From Ehretia macrophylla (Eukaryota > Streptophyta > Magnoliopsida > Boraginales > Ehretiaceae): a stretch of DNA of 64,000 nt. Positions 34,471-45,847 of this stretch are shown here, piece by piece. Under the pieces are notes generated by a model. It had not been told where the DNA came from. It was given only the letters and a program-made list of their open reading frames with translations, and searched no databases. The stretch's first letter is position 1. Each line of letters opens with the position of its first letter. The position numbers were made by a program, and so were the translations under genes. Where the stretch lies: assembly GCA_037974665.1 (NCBI GenBank), contig CM075765.1, positions 10,213,501 through 10,277,500 on the forward strand, given 5' to 3'.

Positions 34471-34640
34471 GGGGGGTGGGGTAGGGGGAGTCTGACGGAG
34501 TTGGGGGATAGGGTGGGGATCCAACAGTGTGAGGTTCGAGGGGCTGTAGTTTTGGGGGGGTGAGGTTCGACGGGGGGTGGGGTGTAAGGTTTGACAAGGC
34601 TACGGGGTTAGGGGGTTAGGGGGTTGAGGGTGAGGAGTAG
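34471..34640 (+). repeat. G-rich tract with many G3-G7 runs
   Basis: Plus strand has more than ten runs of three or more G (for example GGGGGGTGGGGTAGGGGG at 34471 and GGGGTTAGGGGGTTAGGGGG near 34598). It can form G-quadruplexes in principle. Confidence 0.85.
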
Positions 34641-35044
34641 GTTTTGATAGGGCTGGATTCCACCAGGGATGGGGGGAGGGTAGGTAGAGAAGATGACTGG
34701 TTTTTCTTTTAAAAAAAATTTATTTTCTTTAATCTTTCTTTTCTTTTGGTGAAAAGAATGCATGGAGAAAAAAAAAAGTAAAGAAAAGCAAAAAAAACAT
34801 ATATAAGGGCATTTTTGTCCAAACATATAATATTTTAAGCCCAAAAACATGAATATTTTTACTTGACGCGCTTGCAACACACTTTTCGTTAAAATTTTAA
34901 AATAATGATTTTTTGATAGAGGGGGTTATGGTGCTACATTTTTTACACCACTAGGGGATCTGGTGCACTTTTCAAAACACAGGGGGTCTTGTACACTTTT
35001 GATAAACTATAGAGGACTATAGTGCTATTTACCCTAAAAATGAC

Positions 35045-36108
35045 ACATTACGTTCAAAAGTCGTGCTACCCCTTATAAAAGTGCAGCCTTCACCTATATT
35101 AGAGCATTATTTGATAAATTTCACCTCAGTTGTTATGGCTTCCTTCATTTTTTTGTTAAGGTTTAGTATTCCTAAAGATTGTTGAACTATTGAGATACTT
35201 CACTTTTAGTCACATATGATTCAATATGCATTTTTTATAATCTATAATTTTGATATGTCTTCATAGTTGAATTGGTCTTCTGAGGAATGATCTCTTTTCT
35301 TTTTTCTTGTTTGCTAAATATGCAAACGTTTGTTGAAACCAAAATATGCACGCTGATATTACAATCTCAACTGAGACAAAAGCCATCTAAATGTGAATTC
35401 TATTATCAATATTTCAAGCATTACAAATGCCCTTGTTCAAAATTAATTGTTTTCTTAAATTTTCACTATATACATTTTCTCTTTAACTTCAAAATGGATG
35501 TTATTAGAAAGTTGCTCTTCACTTATCATAGTTCTCCGACGAATGCAATTATTCCTCTCCCTCCATATTTGATAAATCAATTATGTCTTTTCTTATAGAA
35601 CAAAGACAATGAAAAAAAAAATATGGCTAGGGTTGACTAAAAGAAACTATCTTCCCGAGATGCTTCTGTAACATCTTTAATCCCACATATTTTAATTTTG
35701 TTCTATCAACATTGTTTGGCCAATAGAAGCAGCTTGAGCTTATGACCAATAGATCATATCACTATTTTAAAAGAAAGCAAGAAACAAATGAAAAAAATAA
35801 GAAATTAGAAAAGGATAAATTATGCAAATTGATCTTTCTAAAAAACTAAAAAGTTTCATATTACTCAGACATGTTTCTATCACACTTTCTAGTCATATGT
35901 GTATTAATTTATTCAAAACTACTTGAACTAGCTAGAAACACCGAATTATTTTTATGGTTTAGGGATTTGATGGTGTCATTAGACCTTTATTAGTGTTGAT
36001 TTTCCCTTTTTGCGTTATTCAAAAACCAATTGTTATCCAATTGAATCAGTTTTTGATGGAAACAGAAATGAATTGAGATGTATAAAAATCGAGACGTGAT
36101 AGGTGATG
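35045..36108. other. AT-rich spacer
   Basis: Nothing recognised. Open frames (for example 35287-35598) have no family features. Confidence 0.5.
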
Positions 36109-36113
36109 GTAAA

Positions 36114-36973
36114 TGAAAACCAGTTTCCATCTTCGTGTTTGATTGTACGTTTAAACAATTAAACACGTTTGCAGATAGAACTCAGTAATTAGTGGATCAA
36201 CTATGGTGATACGCCTTATTCATATTGTGAAACAAATGAAAAGACAGTAAGTAAAGTACACAGTATTTTAACATGGAAAATCCAACTGGAAAAAAACCAC
36301 GTGACCAATCCCTGGTCAAAATAAGCAGTCCACTTGATGTTTTCACGGTTACAATAATCAATAGACTTATGTGATTGACAACTCCCTTTGTAACCCTCAC
36401 CACCTAGACCATCTAACCCGCCTAAAGATTTACAACCTAGCGAGATCCCATCGACTTAGCGTATTCTCCTAAATACTCACCTCTTTCTCCCGAAGGATGT
36501 TTAATGAGACAAATGAATAGAGTGTTCACAAACAAAATATGCTTAGTGCGCTCACAGTTCTAAAGCAAACTCTCGCCACAGTGTTTACACAGACAGACTC
36601 GATAAACACATTACAACCCTTATAAGATCTAGACTTTGCTCTCCGTCATCTATCACACCTTGATTCTTGCGAGATTATCAGTATATATAGGTGTGAGTGC
36701 TACAATCTTGGGCTCCAACCATCCGTGAGCATTATTGACCTTTGTAGGAGTCTTTACCTAAGTCAATCTCCAAAGATTTGCTCAATCAGAATCTTTTTGG
36801 CCTTATCAAAAAGGTCTCAGCATAATCACAGTTCCAGCAAATTGATCTCTTACCATATAAGATAAATCCTGCACAATCTTTTACCAAACCAAGATCTGTG
36901 TTGCCAAAAATAAAGACAATTAAGACAATGTAAATTACCCCTATTCTCGGGCTACATTTGAAGACGACTAACA
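36114..36973 (-). repeat. 3' LTR of the SIRE-like element, 860 bp
   Basis: Matches 45848-46725 (shared TTTCCA.CTTCGTGTTTGATT, CCACGTGACCAATCCCTGGT, TACAACCTAGCGAGATCCCA). Minus-strand TATATATA at about 36681-36690 is a candidate promoter. Confidence 0.9.
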
Positions 36974-36987
36974 AGCTCCCCCTTTGG
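36974..36987 (-). other. Polypurine tract of the SIRE-like element
   Basis: Minus strand CCAAAGGGGGAGCT ends at the 3' LTR start TGTTAG. Confidence 0.85.
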
Positions 36988-37395
36988 CTTTGTTTTTGGC
37001 AAAACCATTCTAAGTACTTGTAATACCTGCAACTATAAGAATGAAACTGCAGACTAAGAAATTCATGATCTGTTTGAACAAACCACAGTAGACAACCAGT
37101 AAACAATAATTTCTTAAACCAATAAACCCAAAAAAAAACAAACTAACTTCACTCAGATAACTTCACACAGACTCAACAATCATACCAATTGTATCTGCCT
37201 CACAAAAACCCAACAGAATTTTTTCCCCCGTTTTGCCACAAATCAAGGCCAAAGGGGCTCAAAGGCCCAACACTAGTTGGCTTTTAGCCACAGTCCAAAC
37301 CTGCAAAAAAACAAGAAGCAGATAGCAACAACAAGTATACCCGACACTACGAGGGTTGGGTTAATGACTTTCTAATCATAGATTATTAGAGGTAG

Positions 37396-37895
37396 TGTAA
37401 CGCCCCGGCTAAGCGAATACCCCGAAGGGCAGAGGCCCACCAGCAACGCCACATATGCAGGCATTGTCCGCTTTGGGTTATCATATTGGGCCCCTCACGG
37501 TTTTGTCCTTTCCTACCCACATGGACTAGAAAAGGCGCCTGCACGAATAAAGGGACACTTCCACTTATATCTAGTAGACCAGAACCCTCCGCAGTCGATG
37601 TGGGATATTACATCCGCCCTCCCTTGGGGATCCAGCGTCCTTGTTGGCACAAAGACCGAGCTACTCTGATACCACTTCTGTAACGCCCCGGCTAAGCGAA
37701 TACACCAAAGGGCAGAGGCCCACCAGCGACGTCACATATGCAGGTATTGTCGGCTTTGGGTTACCACATTGGGCCCCTCACGATTTTGTCCCTTCCTGCC
37801 CACATGGACTAGAAAAGGCGCCTACACAGATAAAGGGACACTTCTACTTATATCCAGTAGCCCAGAACCCTTCGCAATCGATGTGGGATATTACA
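37396..37895 (-). mobile_element. TRIM element, 500 bp, nested in the SIRE-like element
   Basis: Two 217-bp terminal repeats (37396-37612 and 37679-37895; plus-strand TGTAACGCCCCGGCTAAGCG ... GATATTACA) enclose only 66 bp. On the minus strand the spacer holds a primer site TGGTATCAGAGTA (37662-37674) and a purine-rich AAGGGAGGGCGGA (37613-37625) in the right places, so the element reads on the minus strand. Size and layout define a TRIM. The minus-strand LTR start TGTAATATCCCACATCG is shared by known plant TRIMs. Flanks GGTAG and AGCAG are a poor target-duplication match. It is non-coding and needs another element's enzymes. Confidence 0.9.
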
Positions 37896-38003
37896 AGCAG
37901 TCTATAGCAAAAACAACCAAAAATGAGTATTAGGGCCACGGACCCTATAAGGCAACGATAAAAGAAATGTATCATTGGCACCAAGGCCATAAAGACAATG
38001 TCA

Positions 38004-39571
38004 TCAATGGTTGTGAGAATGAGACAGATGAGTCAGAACTTCGTGAAACATTTCAGTAATGGCACTTTGGCCATCAAGAACATCCCGAATCAGCTTTTCT
38101 TGAGCAGCCAGAGCTTGGCGTAGAGTCTTCATAGTGGCAGTTAGCCGAGCCACACCACCTATGTGTGAGGCAGGATTGTCAACCTGTGTTGATCGGGCTA
38201 GTTTGACCTTCCTTTTAACTTGTTTAGCAGAGGTCCTCACTATGGTAGACTAGGATTTGACATTGAGTTCTCCTTGACCTCTGGTGCCTTTGACTAAATC
38301 CACACCAACCAGTCGCGTACCCTGCGCATATTTAGCACTAAAGGCGAAAGATTCAGAAACCTGTACAAAATTTTCACCATCTGACTCAAATGTCCGATTA
38401 GCAATAAAAATGCATAGAATAGAGAAGGATATGACAACTGTTTATTATTTGTCTTGAGTTCTGCTTCTCAGACTACTCTATTGAAGACAGTTTCTCCTCG
38501 ATCAAAGCCATCACTAGTGCCAAGGTGATACATTACAGTGGTTGTGTGAACATTGACAGTGGTATTATGGGAAATGGGATAGACATTCTGAATCACAATT
38601 TTGTGGAAAGTAGCGTATTTGGCAGTGAGAAACGAGGCATCCAAACAGTATCTGGGCTACTTAGTTTTATACCCAATCAATTCTGACGCCACTTTGCCGA
38701 GAGAAATCTCACCCTTGGTAACTGGCTTGGTCGGTTGACACGACAAAAACTGGTTGATCACAAGAGGAGAGAACTTATAGACCTGCCCTATGAGGTGGAC
38801 TTTATGAAAATGTGGTGAAGAGGGGTCCATTATGCTTTTGTGAATATTGGTGAAGACAGTGGGTAGAAAAGGCTAGAAATTGGAATTCAGAGACAGTAGT
38901 CCCCTGGTCTCCAGAAGAGAATGAAGTCTATACGGGCGATAACTGTCTTCTGAGATCATCTTCTCAATCAGGAAACCTTTGACATCCAATCGCGCAAATC
39001 GTTCTTTGTTGACCGACAAGAAAAATCTGTCGGAGTGGGCTTCAGTGAGATCCAGCTAGAGCGAATCGTTGCTGTCTTCGGCAACTTGGCCTCTTTTTTA
39101 TTTTGATGGAGGAGATGTTCTGAGGCGCTTGATTCGCCTGATCCTATGTTTAAGCCGTGAACCTATCCACTTGGAGTATAGAACAGCGGGATCTTGAGGA
39201 TCTGTTTCCTCCTCAAGTTGCGAGAATGACTCTTCCTTGACGGATGACAGAGTGGGTGTCACCGCTGGGGACTGTGAAAGTGCTTTGGAGGTGGTTGGAG
39301 CCACTGTGTTAGTTGAAGAAAGTTTGGCTGGTGTACATGCTTGTAGAAAGTTAAAAATCGTGTCGGCTGCTTTGGGCACTTCCTCGGTGGGAAGTGACGG
39401 CGCCGGTAGAGTTCGGACAGGTAAGCTATCTTCGTTGTCGGACCTACTATAAGCCACTAGAGAAGGTTTCAGAGAAGATTCTCCTAAGGGCTGAGAAGAT
39501 GCTCGTGACCGGCGCCGAAGAACTAGTGGGTCACCGGAGCTCTCTTTAGAGGACTACGAACAAGTTGCCAT
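38004..39571 (-). pseudogene. Third ORF of the SIRE-like element (env position)
   Basis: Minus-strand ATG at 39571 opens MATCS, then TAG. The frame continues through a Ser/Pro/Thr/Glu-rich N-terminus (DSLPVRTLPAPSLPTEEVPK) and a Lys/Arg-rich patch to a globular region: FFLSVNKERFARLDVKGFL, NIHKSIMDPSSPHFHKVHLI, GQVYKFSPLVINQFLSC. A frameshift near 38400 leads to the C-terminal helix (GGVARLTATMKTLRQALAAQ) and stop at 38004. About six in-frame stops. SIRE elements are known to have an extra ORF here, often called env-like; this one shows no clear signal peptide or membrane segment, and the globular part resembles the family annotated as putative plant transposon protein. Function is unknown. 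Confidence 0.7.
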
Positions 39572-40603
39572 GGATGCTGAGGATGAATGAAAGTCGTCTA
39601 GTATTATGGGTGTTTTATCAATTCTTGGCTCATTGGCTTTGATAGGTTTTGATTTCCACTGGATTCGAGCTGATCAGCGAACAATTGACCTATATACAGA
39701 GTACTCAGCAAAGAGAAGATTAGTGGAGACAAGATTTTAGGGCACACGAACAAACAAAAAAAAACATAGGGGAGAGAGAAGAGAGATAGTGGTGGCGTGA
39801 TTAAATGCAAAATGTTTGGAACGTGGGAAAGTGAATCACGCGCCTTCTATCTCTGCAACTGCCAAGAAAATTGAAAACAATCCCACTTTTTACGATAAGA
39901 TAATTTTGGTGCACAAATCTTTGGTTGTAAGCAATGTACTACCTGTGATTATGCTATAGTGAGAGAAATAAATGAACAGATCTGTCACAGTACTCAATCG
40001 TGAGACACATGTCATGCCTAAGTTCATGCACACAAAATGTGAACAACCTATAAGGCCCCACAAGAAGATCTAATACAAAGACATAACATTAATTACATAT
40101 GAGTTTTAACGTATGAATAGGGTGTGTGTGCAAACTGTGATTTGGCTTTGTCGTATAGTGGATAGCGAAATCAAGTGACAGATCAGTTGTCACAGTTGTT
40201 CAAACTACCCGCTCGACTAATCAGCTTACTTTACACCTTGTCCGTCCTGGTAGCTTTCACTCTTGTGCATTTCTATGTAGTACAAGTTAGCTTTTTCCAG
40301 GTGGTCTCAGTAGAGTTGACCTTGAAATTTGCACAATACAGTAATTGTCTGAATCAGTTCAGATCTAATTGTAATGTCCTTTTTTTTTCAAAATTTTGCA
40401 TACTGATTAGTGTTTGGGAATGGAGATATTCCAGAGTCATAAGCTTAATACAACTGATCAATACTCGAACTCCATTGTATGTAAAGTAGCAGCAAGCTTG
40501 CTCACAATGGTGCATGAGAGGTATCTGTACAATACAGTTAGAACACAGCGTAAGTAACATTATATCAGTGCAGTCCCACTGTGTTTCCCTGTGAATGTCA
40601 CAG
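39572..40603 (-). other. Spacer between pol and third ORF of the SIRE-like element
   Basis: About 1 kb without recognisable coding sequence on the element's strand. Confidence 0.5.
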
Positions 40604-42150
40604 TCAGAGTGTGCAAATACCTAAGGCGTTGCGCATTTCTTCGAATCTCACTGCATCGAGAGCCTTAGTGAAAATGTCTGCCAGTTGATTCTCAGTCACA
40701 ACATGTTCAAGTACAACTTGTTTTATTTCTACTAATTCCCGTATGAAATGGTGCCTAATATCAATATGTTTGGTACGGGAGTGTTGAACAGGGTTCTTTG
40801 AAATATTGATAGCACTCATATTATCACAGTAAACAGTGAGTAATTGATTACCAATACTATAGTCTGCAAGCATTTGCTTCATCCACAATAGTTGAGCACA
40901 GCAACTCCCAACTGCTATGTACTCTGCCTCAGCGGTGCTTAAGGATATAGAAGTCTGTTTCTTACTGTACCATGATACGAGATTGTTGTCAACGTAAAAA
41001 CAACCCCCAATAGTGCTTTTTCGATCATCGACATTCACTGCTCAGTCAAAATCACTATAGCCAGCCAAATTAATGTTAGTATCCACAGTATACCAAATAC
41101 CTAAACTAGCAGTGTCAGACACATATTTAACGATGCATTTTACTACTTTGAAATGAGATTCCCTCGGATCCGACTGGTATCGTGCACACATACAAACACT
41201 GAAGCAGATATCAGGATGGCTAACTGTTAAATACAATAGACTGCCAATTATGCTGTGATACAGTGTTGGATCAATAGCTTTTTCATTCTCCCCCTTAGTC
41301 AACTTGGTAGTAGTACTAATAGGTGTCCGAACTGTTTTGGTATTGGCCATGCCAAACCTCTTGACCAAGTTGTGGGCATACTTTTCTTGTGAAATAAATA
41401 TTTCATTTTGACACTATTTGACCTACAAACCAGGAAAGTATGTTAGGTCTCCTACCATACTCATTTCAAATCACGTTTCATTTGTTTGACAAAATCATCG
41501 ACTCCGTTTTTGGACGTAGAGCCAAACACAATATCATCCACGTAGATTTGAGCAATCAACAGTCCTGTGTTGAAGTGTTTCATGAACAGTGTTTTGTTTA
41601 CTCCCCCTCGAGCATAGCCCTTGTCCAGTAGAAACTTTGTGAGTCTCTCATACCAAGTACGAGGTGCTTGTTTGAGGCCATATAGTGCTTTCTTTAGTTT
41701 ATACACGTATGTAGGGTAATGAGGATCAACAAACCCTTTGGGTTGCTCTACATACGCTTCTTCCTGTAAGATGCCGTTGGGAAAAGCACTTTTCACATCC
41801 ATCTGAAACAGTTTGAAGTACAAAACACAAGCAATGGCAAGTAACAGTCTTATTGACTCCATCCTAGCTACAGGTGCAAATGTTTCGTCGAAGTCAATTC
41901 CCTCAATTTGAGTGTATCCATGTGCAACTAATCTAGCTTTATTGCGAGTGATTAGACCATTTTCATCAGTTTTGTTTTTGAATATCCACTTGGTGCCTTT
42001 GACATTAACACCTTTTGGTCTAGGAATTAAAGTCCAAACATCATTCCTAGCAAATTGACTAAGCTCATCTTGCATTGCACTAATCCAGTGGTCATTCTCT
42101 AGCACTTCATTTACCGCCTTAGGTTCAAACTATGAGACAAAACATGCATA
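40604..42150 (-). pseudogene. SIRE-like reverse transcriptase and RNase H, broken
   Basis: RT runs from about 42105: MLENDHWISAMQDELSQFAR, NDVWTLIPRP, GTKWIFKNKTDENG, ARLVAHGYTQIEGIDFDETF, MDVKSAFPNG, ALYGLKQAPRTWYERL and the catalytic YVDD at 41533-41544. Stops near 41460 and 41405 break it. It resumes at NTKTVRTPISTTTKL through SLLYLTVSHPDICF to the RNase H part (GYSDFD, stop, then DRKSTIGGCFYVDNNLVSWY and LSTAEAEYIAVGSC, CDNMSAINISKNPVQHSRTK) ending at 40604. The TGA at 41039-41041 replaces the Trp after the RNase H Asp pair. Coverage is complete, so loss is by point mutation. Confidence 0.9.
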
Positions 42151-42159
42151 CCTGGCATA

Positions 42160-43700
42160 CTATTGGTAGTCAATCGTACTCTTACCTCGTGTCTTGATAC
42201 TTTGGTCCAATAGCCCAATAACATCATTCAATGAGTGGTCCCTTTGAACTTGCCTTGATGGTCCTTTCTGATCTAGATTTGACTTAGTGGTCATGAAATG
42301 TTCCTGCTCATCTATCTTTGGCGACTTCATGTCAAATGAATCTTCAGAGGGTAGCAATGTCGTCATTGTATCGTCAGTTGCTGTCACAATAGGTTGAGTC
42401 TCTGGATCTGCTGAAGTCTTGACTTTTCTACTGAACTGGTCATGTTGTTTGTTGTCCTTCGAGTGATCTACACAGTTAGTCATGTTCACCTGGCAAGAGT
42501 TTGAGCTTCTTTCTGCTTTTTCTGTATTTGGTTCCAGTGCCTTTTCAGGTTCCATCGGTATTCCCTTGCCTTTATCCGCTTGAGCAGCTAATGTGCTTGG
42601 TGATATCTCCTCTTCACTGTCAACATCGATCATACCTATAGTATCATCAATGACTACATTCACAGATTTTATAACTATTAGCGTTCGAAGATTATAAACT
42701 CGATATGCACGACTGTTCAAGGCATAGCCCAAGAATAGTGCTTTGTTGCTCTAAGCATCTAACTTTCTCAGATTATCTCGATCATTAACAACATAACAAA
42801 TACTGCCAAACACATGGAAGTGTTTCACAGTAGGCTTCTTACCTTTCCACAGTTCGTAGGGTGTTTTATCAGTACCTGAATGTGGATACACCTTGTTGAT
42901 GGTGTAACACACAGTGTTGATGGCTTCTGCCCAGAACTTCCTAGGTGTGTTTCTTCCAGTCATTATAGCTCGTGCCATCTCTGGCAACATCCTGTTATCT
43001 CTCTTTACAACACCATTTTGCTGTGGTGTTTTGGGAGCAGAAAACTCATGAGAGATACTATGATCGACACAGTAATCAGAAAAGGATTGATTCTCGAAGT
43101 CCTTACCATGATCATTTCTGATTCGAATTACCTTCTCATTACCTTTTTTAGTGGTGATCCACAAACACAGTTTTCAAAAGGCTTGAAAGGTTTCGAATTT
43201 TTCTTGTAGAAAGTCCACCCATGCATACCTGGAAAAATCGTCAACACATACAAAGATATATTTCTTACCTCCCAAGCTCTTATTTGAACTGGACCTATAA
43301 GATCCATGTGTAACAGTTCTAAAACTTTGTTTTTGGCCAATTGTTGTGATTTCTTATGTAGTGCTCGAATCTGCTTTCCCAATTGGCATGGATCACAAAC
43401 TTCTTCCTTCTTTCCTGATAATCCAGACATTCCTTTAACAATTCTTGTATTGGCAATCTTGGTTAGCATTTCAAAATTTAGATGACCTAATTTCTGATGC
43501 CACGGTTCAGTGGTTTGAAGCGAACTATTAAGGCACACCATGGCCCAGTTGGACGTAACTAGTAGAGTGTAACAGTTATCAGATGAGCGTTTCCCTGCAA
43601 GAACACAGTTATTATCACTGTCAATCACTCTGCACCCTTCCTTAGTAAAGTGTACATATAAATTTTGGTCAGAAAGTTGACTAATGCTGATCAAGTTTGC
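42160..43700 (-). pseudogene. SIRE-like integrase with long linker, broken
   Basis: Pre-integrase HQKLGHLNFEMLTKIANTRI and the zinc-binding CDPCQLGKQ (about 43505-43375), core start LELLHMDLIGPVQIRAWE (first Asp), a frameshift near 43150, then RIRNDHGKDFENQSFSDYCV (second Asp) and QQNGVVKRDNRMLPEMARAI, where the usual catalytic Glu of the VVER motif is Lys. PYELWKGKKPTVKHFHVFGS closes the core. A Ser/Asp-rich linker (42732-42160) leads to RT; the TAG at about 42749 separates them. Inactive by the Glu loss alone. Confidence 0.87.
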
Positions 43701-43727
43701 CCTAAGACCATCAACGCTGACTACACC

Positions 43728-45775
43728 CTACAGTTTCGGAAATCCTTCAACAGCCACTGTACCGCGACCAATTACACTTCCAGAGCTGCCATCCCCAGAA
43801 GTAACCTGTCCTCTATGGTATTCATGGTAGTCTATGAAGATACTGCGATCACTTGTCATGTATCTCAAGCAGCCACTATCCAAATACCATGAGTTAGTAG
43901 CACCGGCTTTTAAGGAAGTGTAAACAACAAGACATTTTTTATTGTTGTTAGGTACCCATATTTTTCTCACCCTTTGTTGTGCTTTCGTTTCTGGGGTACT
44001 ATACCGATATAGAAAAGGATAAGTAGACATACTTGTTTCTCGCATGAAACGAAAACAGTGGGGTCGAATATGACTAGCATAGCCACAGTAATGACAGATT
44101 GGTACAAACCTTCTTTCGGATTTCTTCTTGGATGTCACTGTGGGTGCCTGTAAGGGTGCTGGCTGTGGAAGTTCCAATTTTTCCGAGGCTTTGACAAATA
44201 CTATGGTATAAGTGGAACTTGATCCTTGATACCCAAGACCAGTGCGATCGCCACTTGGTTTCTGGATTGAAAGTGCATGATCAAGTTTTTGCTTCCTTGA
44301 ATTCATCATGCGAACACTTCGTTGTAACTGCTGTAATTCACCCTGTAGATCCAACATTTTTTGAGTTTTTTCTTTAAACTGTTGGAGGAGGGTTTCATTT
44401 TGTTTTTCAAGATCATCAATTTTTGTACTCTGTTCTAGATTAGAAATCACCAATTTTTCATTTTTCTTACAAACCACAACCCATTTTTCAAACATCAGTT
44501 CATAATTTTTTAGGAGTTTTTCATTACTCATGGGTTCTTCTGTCTCTGAGTTGTCATAGTCGGTGTCTTCTCCACCAGTCACAGTGACCTCTCGTTTGGA
44601 CACAGTATGACTATTCTGAATAGCAGTAAGTGCGATATAGTCTCCTGCATAATCATCACTTGGTACATCTTCTTCTTATGGCTCCTCATCACTCCATGTG
44701 GTATTAAACGCCTTTTTTTTCCTTTTTAGTGTGTTTGCACATTCTGCTTGAATGTGCCCGAAGCCCTCACACTCTTTGCATTGTATACCTTTCTTTTTCT
44801 TCCCTTTAGAAATATTCGTGTTTGGCCTGTTATAAGTTTCTCTAGGTGTTTCACCACTAATCATTCTGCTAGGGTTGTCACTATTGTGCCTACTGAAATT
44901 CTGTCTACTGTTATTCCCTTGTCTAGAGAACTTATTCTGTTTTTGCCACTTTTCAACAACTTTTTTGTCAACAGTGCCAGTGCTTCTAAACCGTCATCGC
45001 TGCCATCCAACTCATCAGATAGTTCAACCTAAAGTGCAATTATTTTCTCCTTCTTTTGTTGTTTAAATTTTAATTCATATATATTTGAAGAACTGATAAG
45101 TGCATCAACCTACATAGTGTCAGGATCCTTCGATTCTTCAATTGCATCTACCTTCGATGCAAATCTTGATGGCAGTGACCGTAGGATCTTTCTTACCAAT
45201 TTTGCTTCAAAGTACCGTTCTCCGATAGCAAAGGCTTCATTGGTTATGTCACATAGTCGTGCATAAAACTCTGACACAGTCTCATCCTCATGCACTTTTA
45301 GATCTTCAAACTTCGTGGTCAGATATTGTAATTTGAATCTTTTCACAGCTTCTGTACCTTCAAATGATGTTTGCAACACATCCCATGCTTTATTCGTCGT
45401 TTCATAGTTCGAAATTAGTTTGAACTGGTTGATGTCTACTGCATTAAATATTGCATTTAATGCTTTGGAATTACAATTCGTCAAGTGCTCTTCAGCATTA
45501 GTCCACTGGTCCTCAGGTTTGGGAACTATAATGGTCCTAACCACAGCAGTAGAACTATTACTAGTCCATTCAGATGATGCTCCCAGTGTGCTAACGCCTC
45601 TATTTTATGGTAGTGTAGTCTCAACAATGGGCGCAGTTCACCCATTAACCACGGATTCAGGCACCTTCTTCAAACGCTTTGATATAAGCACACATCCTAG
45701 CTTTCCAATAACTGTAGTTAGAGTCATCAAGTAGTGGCGGTCTGTTGATTGAACCTCCGTCACGCATGTTGTCCA
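43728..45775 (-). pseudogene. SIRE-like gag, zinc knuckles and protease start, broken
   Basis: ATG at 45775 opens MDNMRDGGSINRPPLLDDSN, the standard gag start, then several stops to about 45545. From 45544 to 45110 is the UBN2 helical gag (KAWDVLQTSFEGTEAVKRFK, EDETVSEFYARLCDITNEAF). A knuckle CKECEGFGHIQAEC lies at about 44790-44745. From 44603 a coiled coil (YELMFEKWVVVCKKNEKLVI, ETLLQQFKEKTQKMLDLQGE) is followed by CHYCGYASHIRPHC (about 44100-44055) and the protease block NSWYLDSGCLRYMTSDRSIF (about 43885-43830), where DSGC is intact. The coiled-coil gag extension is characteristic of SIRE. Confidence 0.87.
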
Positions 45776-45833
45776 TTCTAGCAAAACAGCTAGAAATCTC
45801 TCGGATCTCACGGAGTTAATGATTCAGTTTCTA

Positions 45834-45845
45834 GCTCTGACACCA
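45834..45845 (-). other. Primer-binding site, tRNA-Met type
   Basis: GCTCTGACACCA on the plus strand is TGGTGTCAGAGC on the minus strand, one mismatch from the usual site, two bases from the 5' LTR edge at 45848. Confidence 0.88.
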
Positions 45846-45847
45846 CT

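Larger units (their letters stand above)
33972..35035. mobile_element. Mutator-like MITE (MULE-MITE), 1064 bp, 9-bp TSD
   Basis: Long inverted ends: the left begins GAGTAAATAGCATCATAGTCC and the reverse complement of the right begins AGGGTAAATAGCACTATAGTCC; similarity runs for about 90-110 bp (CTATAGTTT.TC.AAAGTGTACAA and AAAAGTGCACCA shared). The perfect 9-bp direct repeat AAAAATGAC flanks it at 33963-33971 and 35036-35044; 9 bp is the Mutator superfamily size. Inside are a run of (TA)n and then a G-rich tract. No transposase. Tyr/Ile-repeat frames at 34111-34597 come from (TA)n. Confidence 0.88.

Noticed and set aside
34111-34597. Tyr/Ile-repeat open frames of 103-157 residues
   Set aside because: They are translations of the (TA)n microsatellite inside a MITE.
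34598-34640. Telomere-like TTAGGGGG repeats
   Set aside because: Plant telomeres are TTTAGGG; only two or three irregular copies occur in a general G-rich tract.
37396-37895. 5S rRNA-like segment in the TRIM, as in Cassandra
   Set aside because: Only a short GCTAAGCG word resembles the 5S internal promoter; the roughly 120-nt 5S body is absent.
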